Part shown: piece after piece, positions 37,839-48,270 of the stretch | How the letters are laid out: each line of letters begins with the position of its first letter | Numbering within the stretch: position 1 is the first letter of the stretch | Source: Tethya wilhelma | Lineage: Eukaryota > Porifera > Demospongiae > Tethyida > Tethyidae | NCBI GenBank assembly: GCA_964030475.1 | Contig: CAXIPT010000005.1 | Span: forward strand, 4,320,650-4,384,649 | Direction: 5' to 3' | Length of the DNA: 64,000 bases | Translations under genes and position numbers: made by a program | The notes under the pieces: model-generated | Told to the model about the DNA's origin: nothing | What the model saw: only the letters and a program-made list of their open reading frames with translations | Database searches by the model: none

Positions 37839-40800
37839 ATGTCTTTTAAATATTACATATCTATATGCATACAAACATGCACAAAAAGAACTCAAAATAT
37901 TCCTAGCATGCATGTCTTCCTGATCATATCATAATTTCTATCGTTACATGAAGCCACCTAAGATCAAAGTACAGCTGTGCCATGTATTGGTATTGGCACT
38001 GTACAGTTTAGATAGTCACATATTGGCACGACCACAGTGCCAATATATTTATTGTATATCTCCTAGGAGACAGAGGTACCTGTATTCTCACATACAGAAA
38101 GCCTTACAAGTACTGTACTCTAGTTGGATATACTGTTTGTATAGTTTACCTATTCATTAACAGTGGTATACAATAAGTCAGTTATAGCATGGGCCCAGTG
38201 CTGTATTGGCCCAGGGTGGGCCAATACAGCACAGAGACCCATGCTATAACTATAACGTATTGGCACTACCAATGTAATAGCTGCTCAAGAACAAAATGAA
38301 CACCTTTGTTGCATGAAGACAAGGTTGAATGGTGTAGCTACAAGATAGACAATGGCTATAGTGAACTAATTTTTGTCTAGATGATACGCCAAAAGAACAT
38401 AAAAGTTTGCCATCTCACTGTAAAAAGTTTCTACGCATTGCGGCAAGAGTAGACTTTTTAGCTTGTAACACTAACAGACTCTAATCTTGTGGCCATGATT
38501 ATTCAAAAGCTCAGAGATGCTCCACTGCAATTTTATTACCTGATCTTGAAAAATTTTCAGACATTGGTTGAATTTTAGATTTTCAACCAATAAAGTTTTC
38601 TAACACAAATTGATAAGTTTTCTGGCAACACAGAAAGTCATCATGATACCGTATAATAATATAGCACAAAATATATTGGCGGGAATAAAATTTGGTGGAT
38701 TGTCAAAAATTTCATGATTGGGCAATTTATTTTGGCGGTAGCACACGCAGCAATACTGTTATATTCTGTACTATGTGCTGCACAAAAATAACTGCATGTT
38801 TGGTGGATTTAATATAATTATCAATCCTTACCAAAACCATCAATCTGCCAATATTAAATCTGCCAAATTCAAGTTTGTACTATACGGTAATAAATTTTAT
38901 CATGCAGGGTATAGTTTGATGGACGAATAAAAAAACATGCATTAGTGAACATGCATGCACTGTATGAAATACCTCATGGGATTCAACTAAGTCTCGATAC
39001 AACTTCGTAGGAAAAATCTTGAAGAGTGGTAATTTAGTTCTCAGATCAGTGAAACTGTCAATTAAGACACTCATATATTTGTGCAGTCTTAGACCATCTT
39101 CACTAGGTTGATCAACAGCACGGATATCAGCATCATAAACAAACTTTCCAGACACTAATCAAGAAAAAAATATATATATATAATATTATTGTTATATTTC
39201 CTTTATATAGTACAGGCTATAGCTAATCTGTATGGTGCACATAGCTTCAGGTTTGCAAAGCTCAACTTGCATTCCATGAAACAAAAAAACAACAACAAAA
39301 CCCTTTAACTTTCACAAATGAAGTAAAAAATTTTGGACCAACATGAAGCTTTGGTATATCATAACTATAATATTACAGTAGCTATTGACACGTAGTGAGA
39401 ACACACATTCCACAAGTAGCATTTTAATAGGATGGGCCAAGTCATCCAGTCTTCCCTCCTCATCTAGAGATGACTCAAGGTAGTCAGTAAAACGATAGAG
39501 AATGTCATTCAGTCCAGGGATGTAGGAGTAGACAACTTTTGGAAGACTCTGCTTTCCAACAGCTGTTCTCTGTCTCTTCCATTCAGGACCATCACTATAA
39601 CAAGTAACAAGTAGTAAAATTTCATTGTTGAACAACAACTACAACAATTAACAACAAAAAAAAACAGTACAGGAGTTGACAGTGCTATAAAAAGTATTGG
39701 AACAAGGCATGTCTTAATCTCGGCATATGACTACTTCAGTTTCATTTTTAGCCCTAGCTCATACAATTATGCATCTGCTCAGTGTCATAAATAGCCTTTC
39801 AAAGAATGATCTGTAGAATCATGTATAGCTTATTAATGGTTCACTGAATTCCTGGCCTGCTAATCAGCTGGTCAAGCAGTGGAACAAAGTATAATACGTA
39901 CGGTAGTATGTAAGTAGTAATGGGCGGACTGTCCCATTGACACAATACAAAATGTTCATAAAATAAACTTTCAGAAAAAAAATAATAAACTTTCAGGGAA
40001 TGAAAGCTAAGCCTTCAAATGCATTTAATAGCCTCCCCCAGACAGTTTGCTTACTGTATTAACCAAGAAAACAGGAAGAAAGTTTCTAAAGCACTCTGTA
40101 GAGAGCGGTGGCGAGAACTGAGCCACAACAGTGCAATTTTGTTCTCCCCTTCCTCAGTTCCTTCCTTCCTTCCTTCCTAACTGACTTACTTGAACGCGAT
40201 TTCCAGACAAACAAAAGGCATTGAGCCAACTTTGACCATATAGTGGGACTTCATTTGATGCACAGTATGTCCTTTTCGACTCGTTTGCTGGCGAAAAGGC
40301 AGCAAACAAAATCTAGGCAGCTTTAAAACTCTTGATATAAAATACTCTACTTTTATTTAGCCTATATATTGACGTAGGTAAAAGGTCGTCAATAGACCAA
40401 GTGGTTGCATGCATATAAATAAATGCGCATGCGCATCAACTATACACTTCCGCTGCCTTTTGTAGAGACTGACTAGTCTCTGCTGTATGTTTGTTTTCAT
40501 GCAATTGAGCACCTTAGTGTTTAAAAAAGTGAATGAACAAGTATAATAAAATTTTATAAAAATTAGAAGTGTAGGAATGGGCAGTGCAGTAAAAAGCAAT
40601 GAAACAAGGTAAGTCTCTGAATTTCGGCACATGACTACTTCATTTTTGTACCCAGTTTTCATACGTTACTGTGTACCTACATTCTACATGCTTGTTACTT
40701 TATTTAAATTAATCAAGTGATTGCTTGCATTGAGCCAAATGGCTGACAATTATCATTGAATGATGGAATTAGAACTTGCAATCAGTGACTCATGAAAATG

Positions 40801-43800
40801 AGTCACTAAGCAGGCAGGATTAGATTCAAGCGGCTGCCAAGACTTGGGCATAAAATGAAGTAGTCATGTGCCAAAATTGAGACATACCTTAATTAATTTG
40901 ATGACTTACTATTTGATGTCCACTGAACACTGACGTGCATGCAAACGCTAAAGCATGCAGAGAACTCTAGCCACTGGAGTGCTTACTGGTTGCCTTTTCT
41001 CAGTCTCTAGACGAGGTGAGAGTTACTACACAACCTGCTTGCTACACTATTGCAGAATGATCTTGATTGGCAACTTGCCAGGAATCAGCTACACAATAAG
41101 GCCACATCCAGATTTAGCTAGCTTAGCTACTAACAACACTGCTTTTGAATGTACATAAATCTATGCAAGGCAATTTCCTGTACTCAGTGTACTACTAGTT
41201 ATAAACATTTTGCATTATGTCTATGGGACCATTCCTACTGTATACATACTACTGTATATATGATAATTATAGCATAAAGTCCTCCACACAAAAGTTTCTG
41301 ATACTTTTTTAAATTATTATTATAAATTTTTAGCTTGTTCCACTGTGGGTATAGTTAATCATCCGGCCAAGGCAGGAATTTCATGGGGTATAATGGGGTC
41401 GTTTAGGGCTAGTTCTATTTTTTACTCATAATATTATAATTATACTCATGGTAACCAATTTTACGTAAAATAATGATCTTTATTTTTTAAACCAAAGTAA
41501 ACTTCTACACGGAATGTCAAGTACAATGCATCATAATTAATAATAATTTTACTACTCACTTAAAACCCATTGGACATGGAACTTTCATTCCTTTTTCATA
41601 TATCCACTTCATCCTTGGATTTACTATTGTGTCTCTCTGAGGGTATTTCCCCTCTCCTCGTAACACCACCTCCAAACAATCTGGGTCCTTAATCACTACT
41701 GTAGTGTGACCTATAGGTTCAAATTAATGCTTAATAATAACTTAAGAATTCAGGCAAGAATGATATAGGAGCGCACTATAATAATTCTAACTACAAGGGC
41801 CTGAGGGCAGAGTACTGCGCATATGGTTAATTATGATTAATAGGTTCAGTCAAGAAATGAAAGCACCTAGGGTGCATAAGCCTCAGTGCACTCAATTAGC
41901 ATGCACACTAAACTAACAATAAAACATACAATAATAATAATTATTTTCCAAAGACCATTATAAGGTTCAGCTATGCAGAATAGGTGTTCAGTCGAGCATA
42001 GTCTATAGCTATATGAACTTACAAGGATGAATTGAGCTGTGCGGGCCAGCCTGCTATTTGTAATAATCTCTGAAAAACTTAAACTGAGCGTTTCATAATA
42101 GCTATCTCCAGTTGTTTAAGAGGCATGCATCAGGAATTGATTGCAATCATTATATTTGCTTAGAAAATTGATTGAATGGTAAAACTTGATGAACACTGAG
42201 CCACACTGCTACAAAAATGCATAGTTCTACAAAGTATTATCTCACTAACAATCAAATTCAGTTATACTTATACCTATAAATTAGCAGCAAAGCAAACTGA
42301 GCCTAGTCTCACTAGCCATGCAGACTCTCCGCAAAATACGGGAGAGTCTGGTGAACAGTGCATAGTAAACTCCTTCTCGTTACTAAAATCTGGTAATGAC
42401 CACAATCATGTTCCATAAGAAGGTGTGGGTTGTAGATTACAAAATTTGAGTATAGCGCTTGGAATCAGCAATTAAGAGGATTAAGTCTCTCTCATTTTTT
42501 TCTGAGAGTTTAGCCAGTGTGAGTATTCTTACACAATGATGAAACATGGCCTGGTCTTGTATTTAACCCATAAGCAAGATATAATTATCCCGTGACAGTA
42601 CTGTTTGTTCAAAGGCTCAGTCATCAAATCAAATAGTAAGTGTGGTGAAAAATTGACTCTTCTCATTCTTAGCTTGTAGGTAAGGATATAGAGAGCACCT
42701 TTGCCACAAAGAAAGGCACTCCATAGCCCCCTGAGGCTCTTGTTCTAGCAAAGTCAAACCAGAAAAATGCTATTCTCTATAGACGCAATCTTAATCGCAA
42801 CAGACATACATCTAGGCTACTGTAACCTTATAGGGCCACTGCATGCATGCCCCATGCATGTGCATGTTGAGGGCAAATAAGCTGTGTAGGAAGGGCACAG
42901 GCAGGAATTATTATCTATCTCTAATGGTGCTGCTGCTCTACTTGCCTGTTTATAGGCTAATCTTGCCCGACTCCTTTAAACTTGTTCTGCATGCGCACAG
43001 CCTTGCGAGACTAGTCTAGTTGCATGCCTAGGTGCATGTGTGTGTAACTATTGAACTTAATCATACTGAAAACCGAGTTCTAGTGCATGTGTATCATGTA
43101 GCCTAGATTGAAAGCACTTAGAAAGTACTGAAATAATAAGGCAGGGTAGATTTTGGCACGGCTGAGTAAATTACTGAAATTGTAAAGTTTCAACCAAAGC
43201 ATAGATAATTATCTTTGACTGAATCTGAAGGTATAACAATCTTTCTATCTAGCCTTGTATCCAGCCCTCCCAATCAACAGAGAGAGGGCTTGGTACACAG
43301 TGACACTGTTTGCACATGAGGTGTTTCCACAAATTTTCATTATACATAACTGTCCATGTGGACCATCATATATGGAGCAAGTAAATGGTTTCCATGTCAC
43401 AACTGCTAACCATTGCACTATCGTAGGTCAAAGGTGGGTTATTTTGTAACCCTTTGCTACATGGAGAAATAACCGGAAAGATAATCAACCACTATGTACA
43501 CGAAGATATCCGAATGAGTGTTTATATTGGGAAAATTTAATTCAAATTTAATTTTCAATATTGAGTATGTCCCGCAAATAGTATCAATCAATCAATCACT
43601 TTTTATTGTAACCTGCCAAATAACTAGGCAGCCAGGCCATGTGAGCTTATGAGACATAAAAGAAATAATGTACCTAGCTAGGTTAAAAATAAATAAATAA
43701 TAAAATAAAAAAGAAAGAGAATTAAAAATGAGAGGACAAAGATGACTCTTTAATGGTGATTAAAACCAATGATCGTATGACATTGTACCAGGCCCTCTCC

Positions 43801-46800
43801 CTTCTTGATGGGAGGGGCCTGGGTCACAAGGCTATTTTCTACAACACTTATTATTATTACTAGGGTACACATGCATGGTGCAAATCCTCGCTCAGCACTG
43901 CATGCATGCGTTTTTCTTTTGTTTTCAAGTATTTAGAGCAAGGACAGGGGTCATCAATTTCGAAAACGCAAATCAGCTCATTAATGAACAAAGTCAAGGG
44001 TCATCAATTATTTAGAAAACGCAAATCAGCTCATTTTGGGCTTGCGTCCAGAAAGCCAGCTAGAAGCAGAAATCTGACTTATAAAGCAAACTTGAAGAGA
44101 TTTACATCCATAGCAAGTGCAGAGTGGAACCTGTGACTGTGGCTTGTTTGCCATAGCATTTGCCACATGCCTGTCTGGTGGAGTTGAGCCTGCAAGCCTT
44201 ACATTCAAGCAACATGAGATGCGGATGCACCTACACAAGTGTTTGGAGGATGGTAAAATGAGCATGTTCCCCATATATACTGAAGACAAGAAAAGTCCGC
44301 TCAGTAGTCAAGAGTAATGACACAATTGAGATTTACTGTTCATGTAGAATGCCTGATACTCATATGCTTGGGGATATGGTAGAGTGCAGTACGTGTCAGT
44401 AGTGGTACCATCTTAGTTGTGTTAACGTTCCTAGAAAGGCTGTAGAGAATCAAAGTGGTGTTTGGAAATGTTCTAACTTGTTTCTAGTCATCAGTTTTTT
44501 AATTTGTGTGTCAGTTAAACTTAGAATCAATCTCTGTGGATAGCTACAGCTAAGTTTTATAGGCATGTATATGTTTTTAACTTGTACTGCACAAGGTTTT
44601 CACTGTATATGCATGCATAAATTTAATATTGTATTGTGAACAAATTTAGAATATTAGTACCCATTAAGTTGGGGGGACAAAATTTGGCAAAGGGGACTGA
44701 ATGTAGCGCCATAGATTTTCCTAGGGGGACTGCCCAAAACACCTTGAATGGTCCAGGGGGACTGTCCAAGGCACCATGGGCAGTCCGGGGGGACAATCTA
44801 AAGCGCCATGTACAGTCCGGGGGGACAGGTTGAATAGGATACGACTTAAAGTGTGACAGGCCTTGGGAAGAGTCTGGCCTGCGAGACTACACCACCTAGC
44901 CTCGTTCCCAGGCTTTCCCTTGATTTATTTATTTTGTTTATTTTAGCGGGGGGGGGGGGAGCCCTGGTACCAAACATCACGTGAATGATAAAAGTGGTGC
45001 CGCCGCTTTTGTAATGTGACGTTTACATGGAGGAAAACGTCATGTTACATTAGTGGAAAATTTTTGCACCCACGCATTTTTTCCTATTGACTGGTTATGA
45101 AGAGTGAAGAACCTTGGAATATGGCAGTATTTGCAGTCTACAATAAGACCCCCGGAAGTACATATATTTTCTTGGACATTGCCGTTTGTACAGGGCAATA
45201 GGGAGTGGCCTACACGTGGGCAGCTGTAAACAAGCAGCAATTTCTACCAGCTCTATAGCTCACACTCAGAACTGGACCAGCTAAAACCATTGTGATATTT
45301 GAATAGAGTAGGTCAAGCGCTCTGGATTGATGCTAAATCAGCCCATAGTAAGACAAAAAAGTTGCATACTAAAGCTGTTTTGATGGCTACCTCAGCGTGA
45401 AGGTGACTACTTTGAAAATGGTTCAAATTAGTACTGGGCATATACGAGACCCATACTGTTGCTTTTGTGACTATATACATCTAAAACTGTAAGTATTTGA
45501 ATGCAACAAATCTACAGCTAAAGTATGAATGAAATCTAGCTTGCACAAAAACAGAAAAAAACGCTGTAAACAAGAAGCACTTACTTGGTCCAGGAAGGGT
45601 CCACAGAGCTCTAACTGGTATAGAAATGTAGCACTATACTTGTTCTACAACATACTAAAGTTTTTATTGTAAGCGCTACAGTTGTAAAGAAAAGGCAGCC
45701 ATCTTTGTTAGGGATATTTCAAGGCTTCACAAAAATTTAATGATATTCATCAACTTTACAAATGGTTCAAATCAGTACTCGATGTTTTTGAATCTGCAGC
45801 TTATATAATCCAGTTCCTGCATACTACAGCTACACTTATCGTGAACCTGGAATCCAAAAACCGTTGCACCTTGGAGATGTCAAACTTGGAAAATCAGAAA
45901 AAGTGTCAATCAGCTTATTAAAATTGCCCATTTGACGTCATCATTTGGCGGCGCTATCAAATTGACCACGTGTACGTAACCACAATACCATGTGCAGTAG
46001 TTTGGCCGCATGAGATAACAATATTCATAGACCACAAAACATCATTGTAACATGCTTCCGTTATGAACACGTAGTTTACTACGCGCTTCCGTTTGTCCAA
46101 GAAATTAGGGGTCTTATTGTAGACTGTTTGGAGCTCAAACTGATGTCACTTCAGGCACTCATCTTCCATGAAACAATTGTTTACGTAGAGCTAGGCTGTA
46201 TAGATCTATCTACCTGATACTGACTGATGAAAGTGACACGAACAGAAGTGGATGACAATTGAAAGTTTCGAAGAGCACAAAGTTTTATTTGCTGTACGCA
46301 GTCATAGCACCAGTACACCACAACTAGTATACAAACAGCCCTTAAAATTGCCATTTCTTGCTCTCATCTTTGCTCAGACTATGACTGTGAGTGTCAGAAT
46401 ATGGTGGCACACCTTTGTTTGTTCACAAATGCGTGGGCAGCATCCACGCACTAGCGCTTTGTGTCAAAACGCAGGAAATATAAATTCCCGCTTGTTCATA
46501 ATGTGTCATCATTTTCGTCATTCAGGTGATATTTGGTACCAGGCCTTCCCCACACAAAATAACCCAACTAAAAGGAAAAAAAAGAAGAGGAAAGCCTGGG
46601 AACGAGGCTATACACCACCACTACTACCACTTTTCTAACACAACCCAGGTATAACCTCGCTTCACTCGGAATTAGGTAACTTAGTTCCTACAGTTTACCT
46701 GGCACTTGAAACTTGAATATATCACCATACTTCTTAAAACACTCTCCAAAATAATCCCCCAGTCTACCAACGTTTCTTTTCAATTCGAATAAGTTTCCAA

Positions 46801-46975
46801 CAACCGGAAGAGGTTTTGGTCCTGGGATAGCACTCAGTGGTTTCATAGGTTGCTTAGCAGACAACTGAGACTGAGAACTAGTCACAGTAGTACTTGCTCG
46901 AGACAACATTTTCAGGAAATTCAGGCCCAAACCTTCTGGTTGGAGACAAAGCTTCTGAAGGACTTGTGTTGCCAT
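32299..46975 (-). CDS. Cytochrome P450 gene B, mitochondrial clan, exons 1-6
   Basis: Exons: 46975-46699, 41710-41560, 39594-39407, 39154-38973, 36992-36822, 32465-32299. Exons 2-6 equal gene A's in length (151, 188, 182, 171, 167 nt) and phase, so the two are tandem duplicates; exon 1 differs by one codon. The N terminus MATQVLQKLCLQ has no membrane anchor and fits a mitochondrial presequence; the hinge AIPGPKPLPVVGN follows. The I-helix AGVDTT spans exons 5/6 and exon 6 ends with ExxR (ESFR). Heme and C-terminal exons are absent downstream until 15067-13142, where a matching set lies beyond three unrelated genes. Intron 1 holds a decayed DNA transposon; intron 5 holds a 3.9-kb LINE in antisense. 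DR1 motifs sit 64-166 bp upstream of the start codon. Substrate unknown. Confidence 0.85.
32717..36652 (+). mobile_element. CR1/L2-type non-LTR retrotransposon, ORFs broken
   Basis: ORF1 region 32717-33558 begins with a PHD-like zinc finger (CDLC ... CEGC ... HRYC ... CTVC) followed by a Leu-rich coiled coil (32717-32992) and is split by stops and frame changes. ORF2 starts near 33631 with an APE-type endonuclease (NCRSILPK, CLTETWL, GGGVLIYV, VGDFN, SDHHG) and continues at 34689-36431 with reverse transcriptase (NYRPISLLS, FFDYRKAFDSV, GVPQGSVLGP, IYADDIMLY) plus the usual C-terminal thumb and Cys/His-poor tail. Endonuclease and RT are out of frame with each other around 34600-34690. The 3' end is an A-rich tail at about 36608-36652. 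It lies in intron 5 of P450 B, opposite to that gene. Moderately old copy: most of ORF2 is still readable. Confidence 0.9.
37781..37838 (+). repeat. (AC)n microsatellite
   Basis: Dinucleotide tract with one ACC slip, in P450 B intron 4. Confidence 0.95.
38647..38889. mobile_element. 243-bp TACCGTA-ended element
   Basis: TACCGTATAATAATATAGCA at the left; TACTATACGGTA at the right. Inner ATTTGGTGGATT and AATCTGCCAAATT segments are loosely inverted. Confidence 0.5.
39665..40890. mobile_element. TAGGAATGGGC-family element, opposite orientation
   Basis: Arm at 39670-39745; reversed long arm 39895-40530; arm 40568-40645 paired with 40853-40890. In P450 B intron 2. Confidence 0.65.
42304..43013. 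mobile_element. Diverged relative of the TAGTCTC palindrome element
   Basis: Left end TAGTCTCACTAGCC followed by GACTCTCCGCA and GGGAGAGTCTGGTGAA, as in the element at 58194. The right end GCGAGACTA at 43005-43013 is short and uncertain. The interior is not palindromic. Lies in P450 B intron 1. Confidence 0.35.
43250..44480 (+). pseudogene. Decayed DNA-transposon protein: Ulp1-type C48 protease plus PHD finger
   Basis: Three coding islands in different frames. Around 43380-43430 NGFHVTTANH resembles the catalytic-His segment of Ulp1/SENP-like proteases. At 44117-44250 QSGTCDCGLFAIAFATCL is the canonical Gln...Asp-Cys-Gly nucleophile block, Cys codon 44138-44140. At 44331-44480, in another frame, YCSC...CSTC...WYHLSCVNVP...WKC is a PHD finger interrupted by TAG at 44400-44402. 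Captured Ulp1 proteases next to zinc fingers are known from several DNA-transposon lineages, for example some Mutator-like elements. Frameshifts and the internal stop show it is dead. It sits in intron 1 of P450 B. Exact superfamily not determined. Confidence 0.65.
43590..43860 (-). mobile_element. Possible LINE 3' tail
   Basis: On the minus strand the segment ends in GTGATTGATTGATTGAT, a microsatellite-like tail as on many CR1/L2 3' ends. No coding remains. Confidence 0.25.
44669..44826 (+). repeat. Short tandem array, GGGGGACTGTCC units
   Basis: Four imperfect units of about 32-38 bp, each with GGGGGAC(T/A) and a CAGTC-like end (44679-44690, 44722-44733, 44756-44767, 44790, 44820). Confidence 0.7.
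44897..46610. mobile_element. 1.7-kb TAGCCTCGTTCC-family element
   Basis: Ends TAGCCTCGTTCCCAGGCTTT and the exact inverse. Inner inverted segments include GGTACCAAA...CACGTGA near 44965 against ATTTGGTACC near 46530, and TCTACAATAAGACCCC near 45140 against its inverse near 46110. No transposase-like frame. Lies in P450 B intron 1, close to exon 1. Confidence 0.65.
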
Positions 46976-47018
46976 GATCGACTCGACTTCGTCTTTGCCC
47001 CCCACCTTTTGTGGCGTT

Positions 47019-47150
47019 AAATGCAGGAATGATTCCAATGACCTTTGACCTTTATATGACCTTTGACCCATGTACTTTCCTGCATTTAGATGGCAACAGA
47101 GCTGTGGCTAAATGCAGGAATGTTTCCATGACCTTTGACCCGGGCTGTGG
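47019..47150. promoter_or_regulatory. Cluster of three DR1 nuclear-receptor motifs upstream of P450 B
   Basis: TGACCTTTGACC occurs at 47039-47050, 47057-47068 and 47129-47140; read on the minus strand this is a direct repeat of AGGTCA spaced by one base, the DR1 site of HNF4/RXR-type receptors. Each is associated with ATGCAGGAATG(A/T)TTCC. The cluster lies 64-166 bp upstream of the P450 B start codon. A fourth copy, inverted, is at 47970-47983, so the motif belongs to a repeated unit. Confidence 0.5.
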
Positions 47151-47285
47151 ACATGCAGGAATGTTTCCATTGCATGCAATATGGTTGTTTTTCCGTCCAG
47201 GTTGTAAAAAATTAGTAACTGCCTGCCCTGGCCCCAAGCAGGCTGAGCTAGCTACAATCAATAAATCACTTCAAGATCAAGCTTC

Positions 47286-47295
47286 TTTATTTATT
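47286..47295 (-). terminator. Candidate poly(A) signals for the receptor gene
   Basis: Two overlapping AATAAA hexamers on the minus strand (TTTATTTATT on plus). They follow an open stretch near 47330-47440 that could hold a short last exon. They are the only obvious polyadenylation signal between the receptor's last supported exon (48271) and the P450 B promoter. Confidence 0.3.
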
Positions 47296-48033
47296 AATGA
47301 ATACACAATACAACACATTTATTATAACCCTGCAGAGTTACAAGAGATAAATATTTTCTTCTTCAAGTTCACCAGGCTTCCAAAGTGAGCTTTACTGTGG
47401 CAGTAGTAGCTCAGTGCTGCGAGGTTGTTAGAACTGAAGATACAAGTACCAAGTAGCACTGTAATAATGACATGCATAGCTACTGGGGTTATGTTAACAA
47501 AATATTGCCGTCAAATGGTCATAAACTAAGAAGAGAGACTACTCAAGTTAACACTGAAACTGATATTGAACAGTAACTGAACTTGGTACGATGGTGTCTA
47601 CAACTTCAGCTTGCTGCCGGACAATCCCTTTCTTTATTGCTAGCCATAGCCACTTAAATCTTGCATATTATACCTAAAATTCACTGAATACTAAGACATT
47701 TGAAGAATTTCACATGTATAGCAGCATATTTTACCAGTCAGCAACTGCAGCATGTTTAATCATAGATACTATATGGTTTTCTATGGTTTAATAGCTAGCA
47801 GGTTGCTGTTTGAATCATGAATTGATATTCCCCCTGTTTATGGCCTAATTGCATGCTATGCTAATCTTTAAGCATATAAAGTTTGATCATACCGATACTA
47901 AGACACAGACTCGAGAGAGGAGCCACGCTTCCACACCTCAAATTATGTCCCACTGTCCAGCCACCCTGAAGGTCAAAGGTCATTGGAAACATTCCTGCCA
48001 CAGTGCATATTATTATTATATACTATATAAACA

Positions 48034-48230
48034 TAGCCTCGTTCCTAGGCTCCTCCCTCACGAATATTTCCTACGAAAATAAGGAGGGAGAGAGCCTGCA
48101 AATATCACGTGTGTGACGTATAGGTGGACGCAAGCATATGTCACACACGTAATATTTGATACCAGGTTCTCTCCCTCTTATTTTCATAGGAAATATTAAT
48201 TCGTGAGGGAGGAGCCTAGGAACGAGGCTA
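48034..48230. mobile_element. 197-bp palindromic MITE, TAGCCTCGTTCC family
   Basis: Ends TAGCCTCGTTCCTAGGCTCC and its inverse enclose a short non-palindromic core; arms match for roughly 60-90 bp. TA at each side could be the target duplication. It is the smallest of three family members in the window. Confidence 0.75.
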
Positions 48231-48270
48231 ATATAACCATAGGCCTACAGACCACCTCCTATTTACATAC

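Noticed and set aside
46252..46638. 128-codon plus-strand frame
   Set aside because: Falls inside the 1.7-kb element, crosses its terminal repeat and has no recognisable domain.
47330..47440. Possible last exon of the receptor (phase-compatible acceptor near 47424, then stop)
   Set aside because: Two alternative acceptors and frames fit equally, no domain or transmembrane segment; kept only as context for the poly(A) signals.
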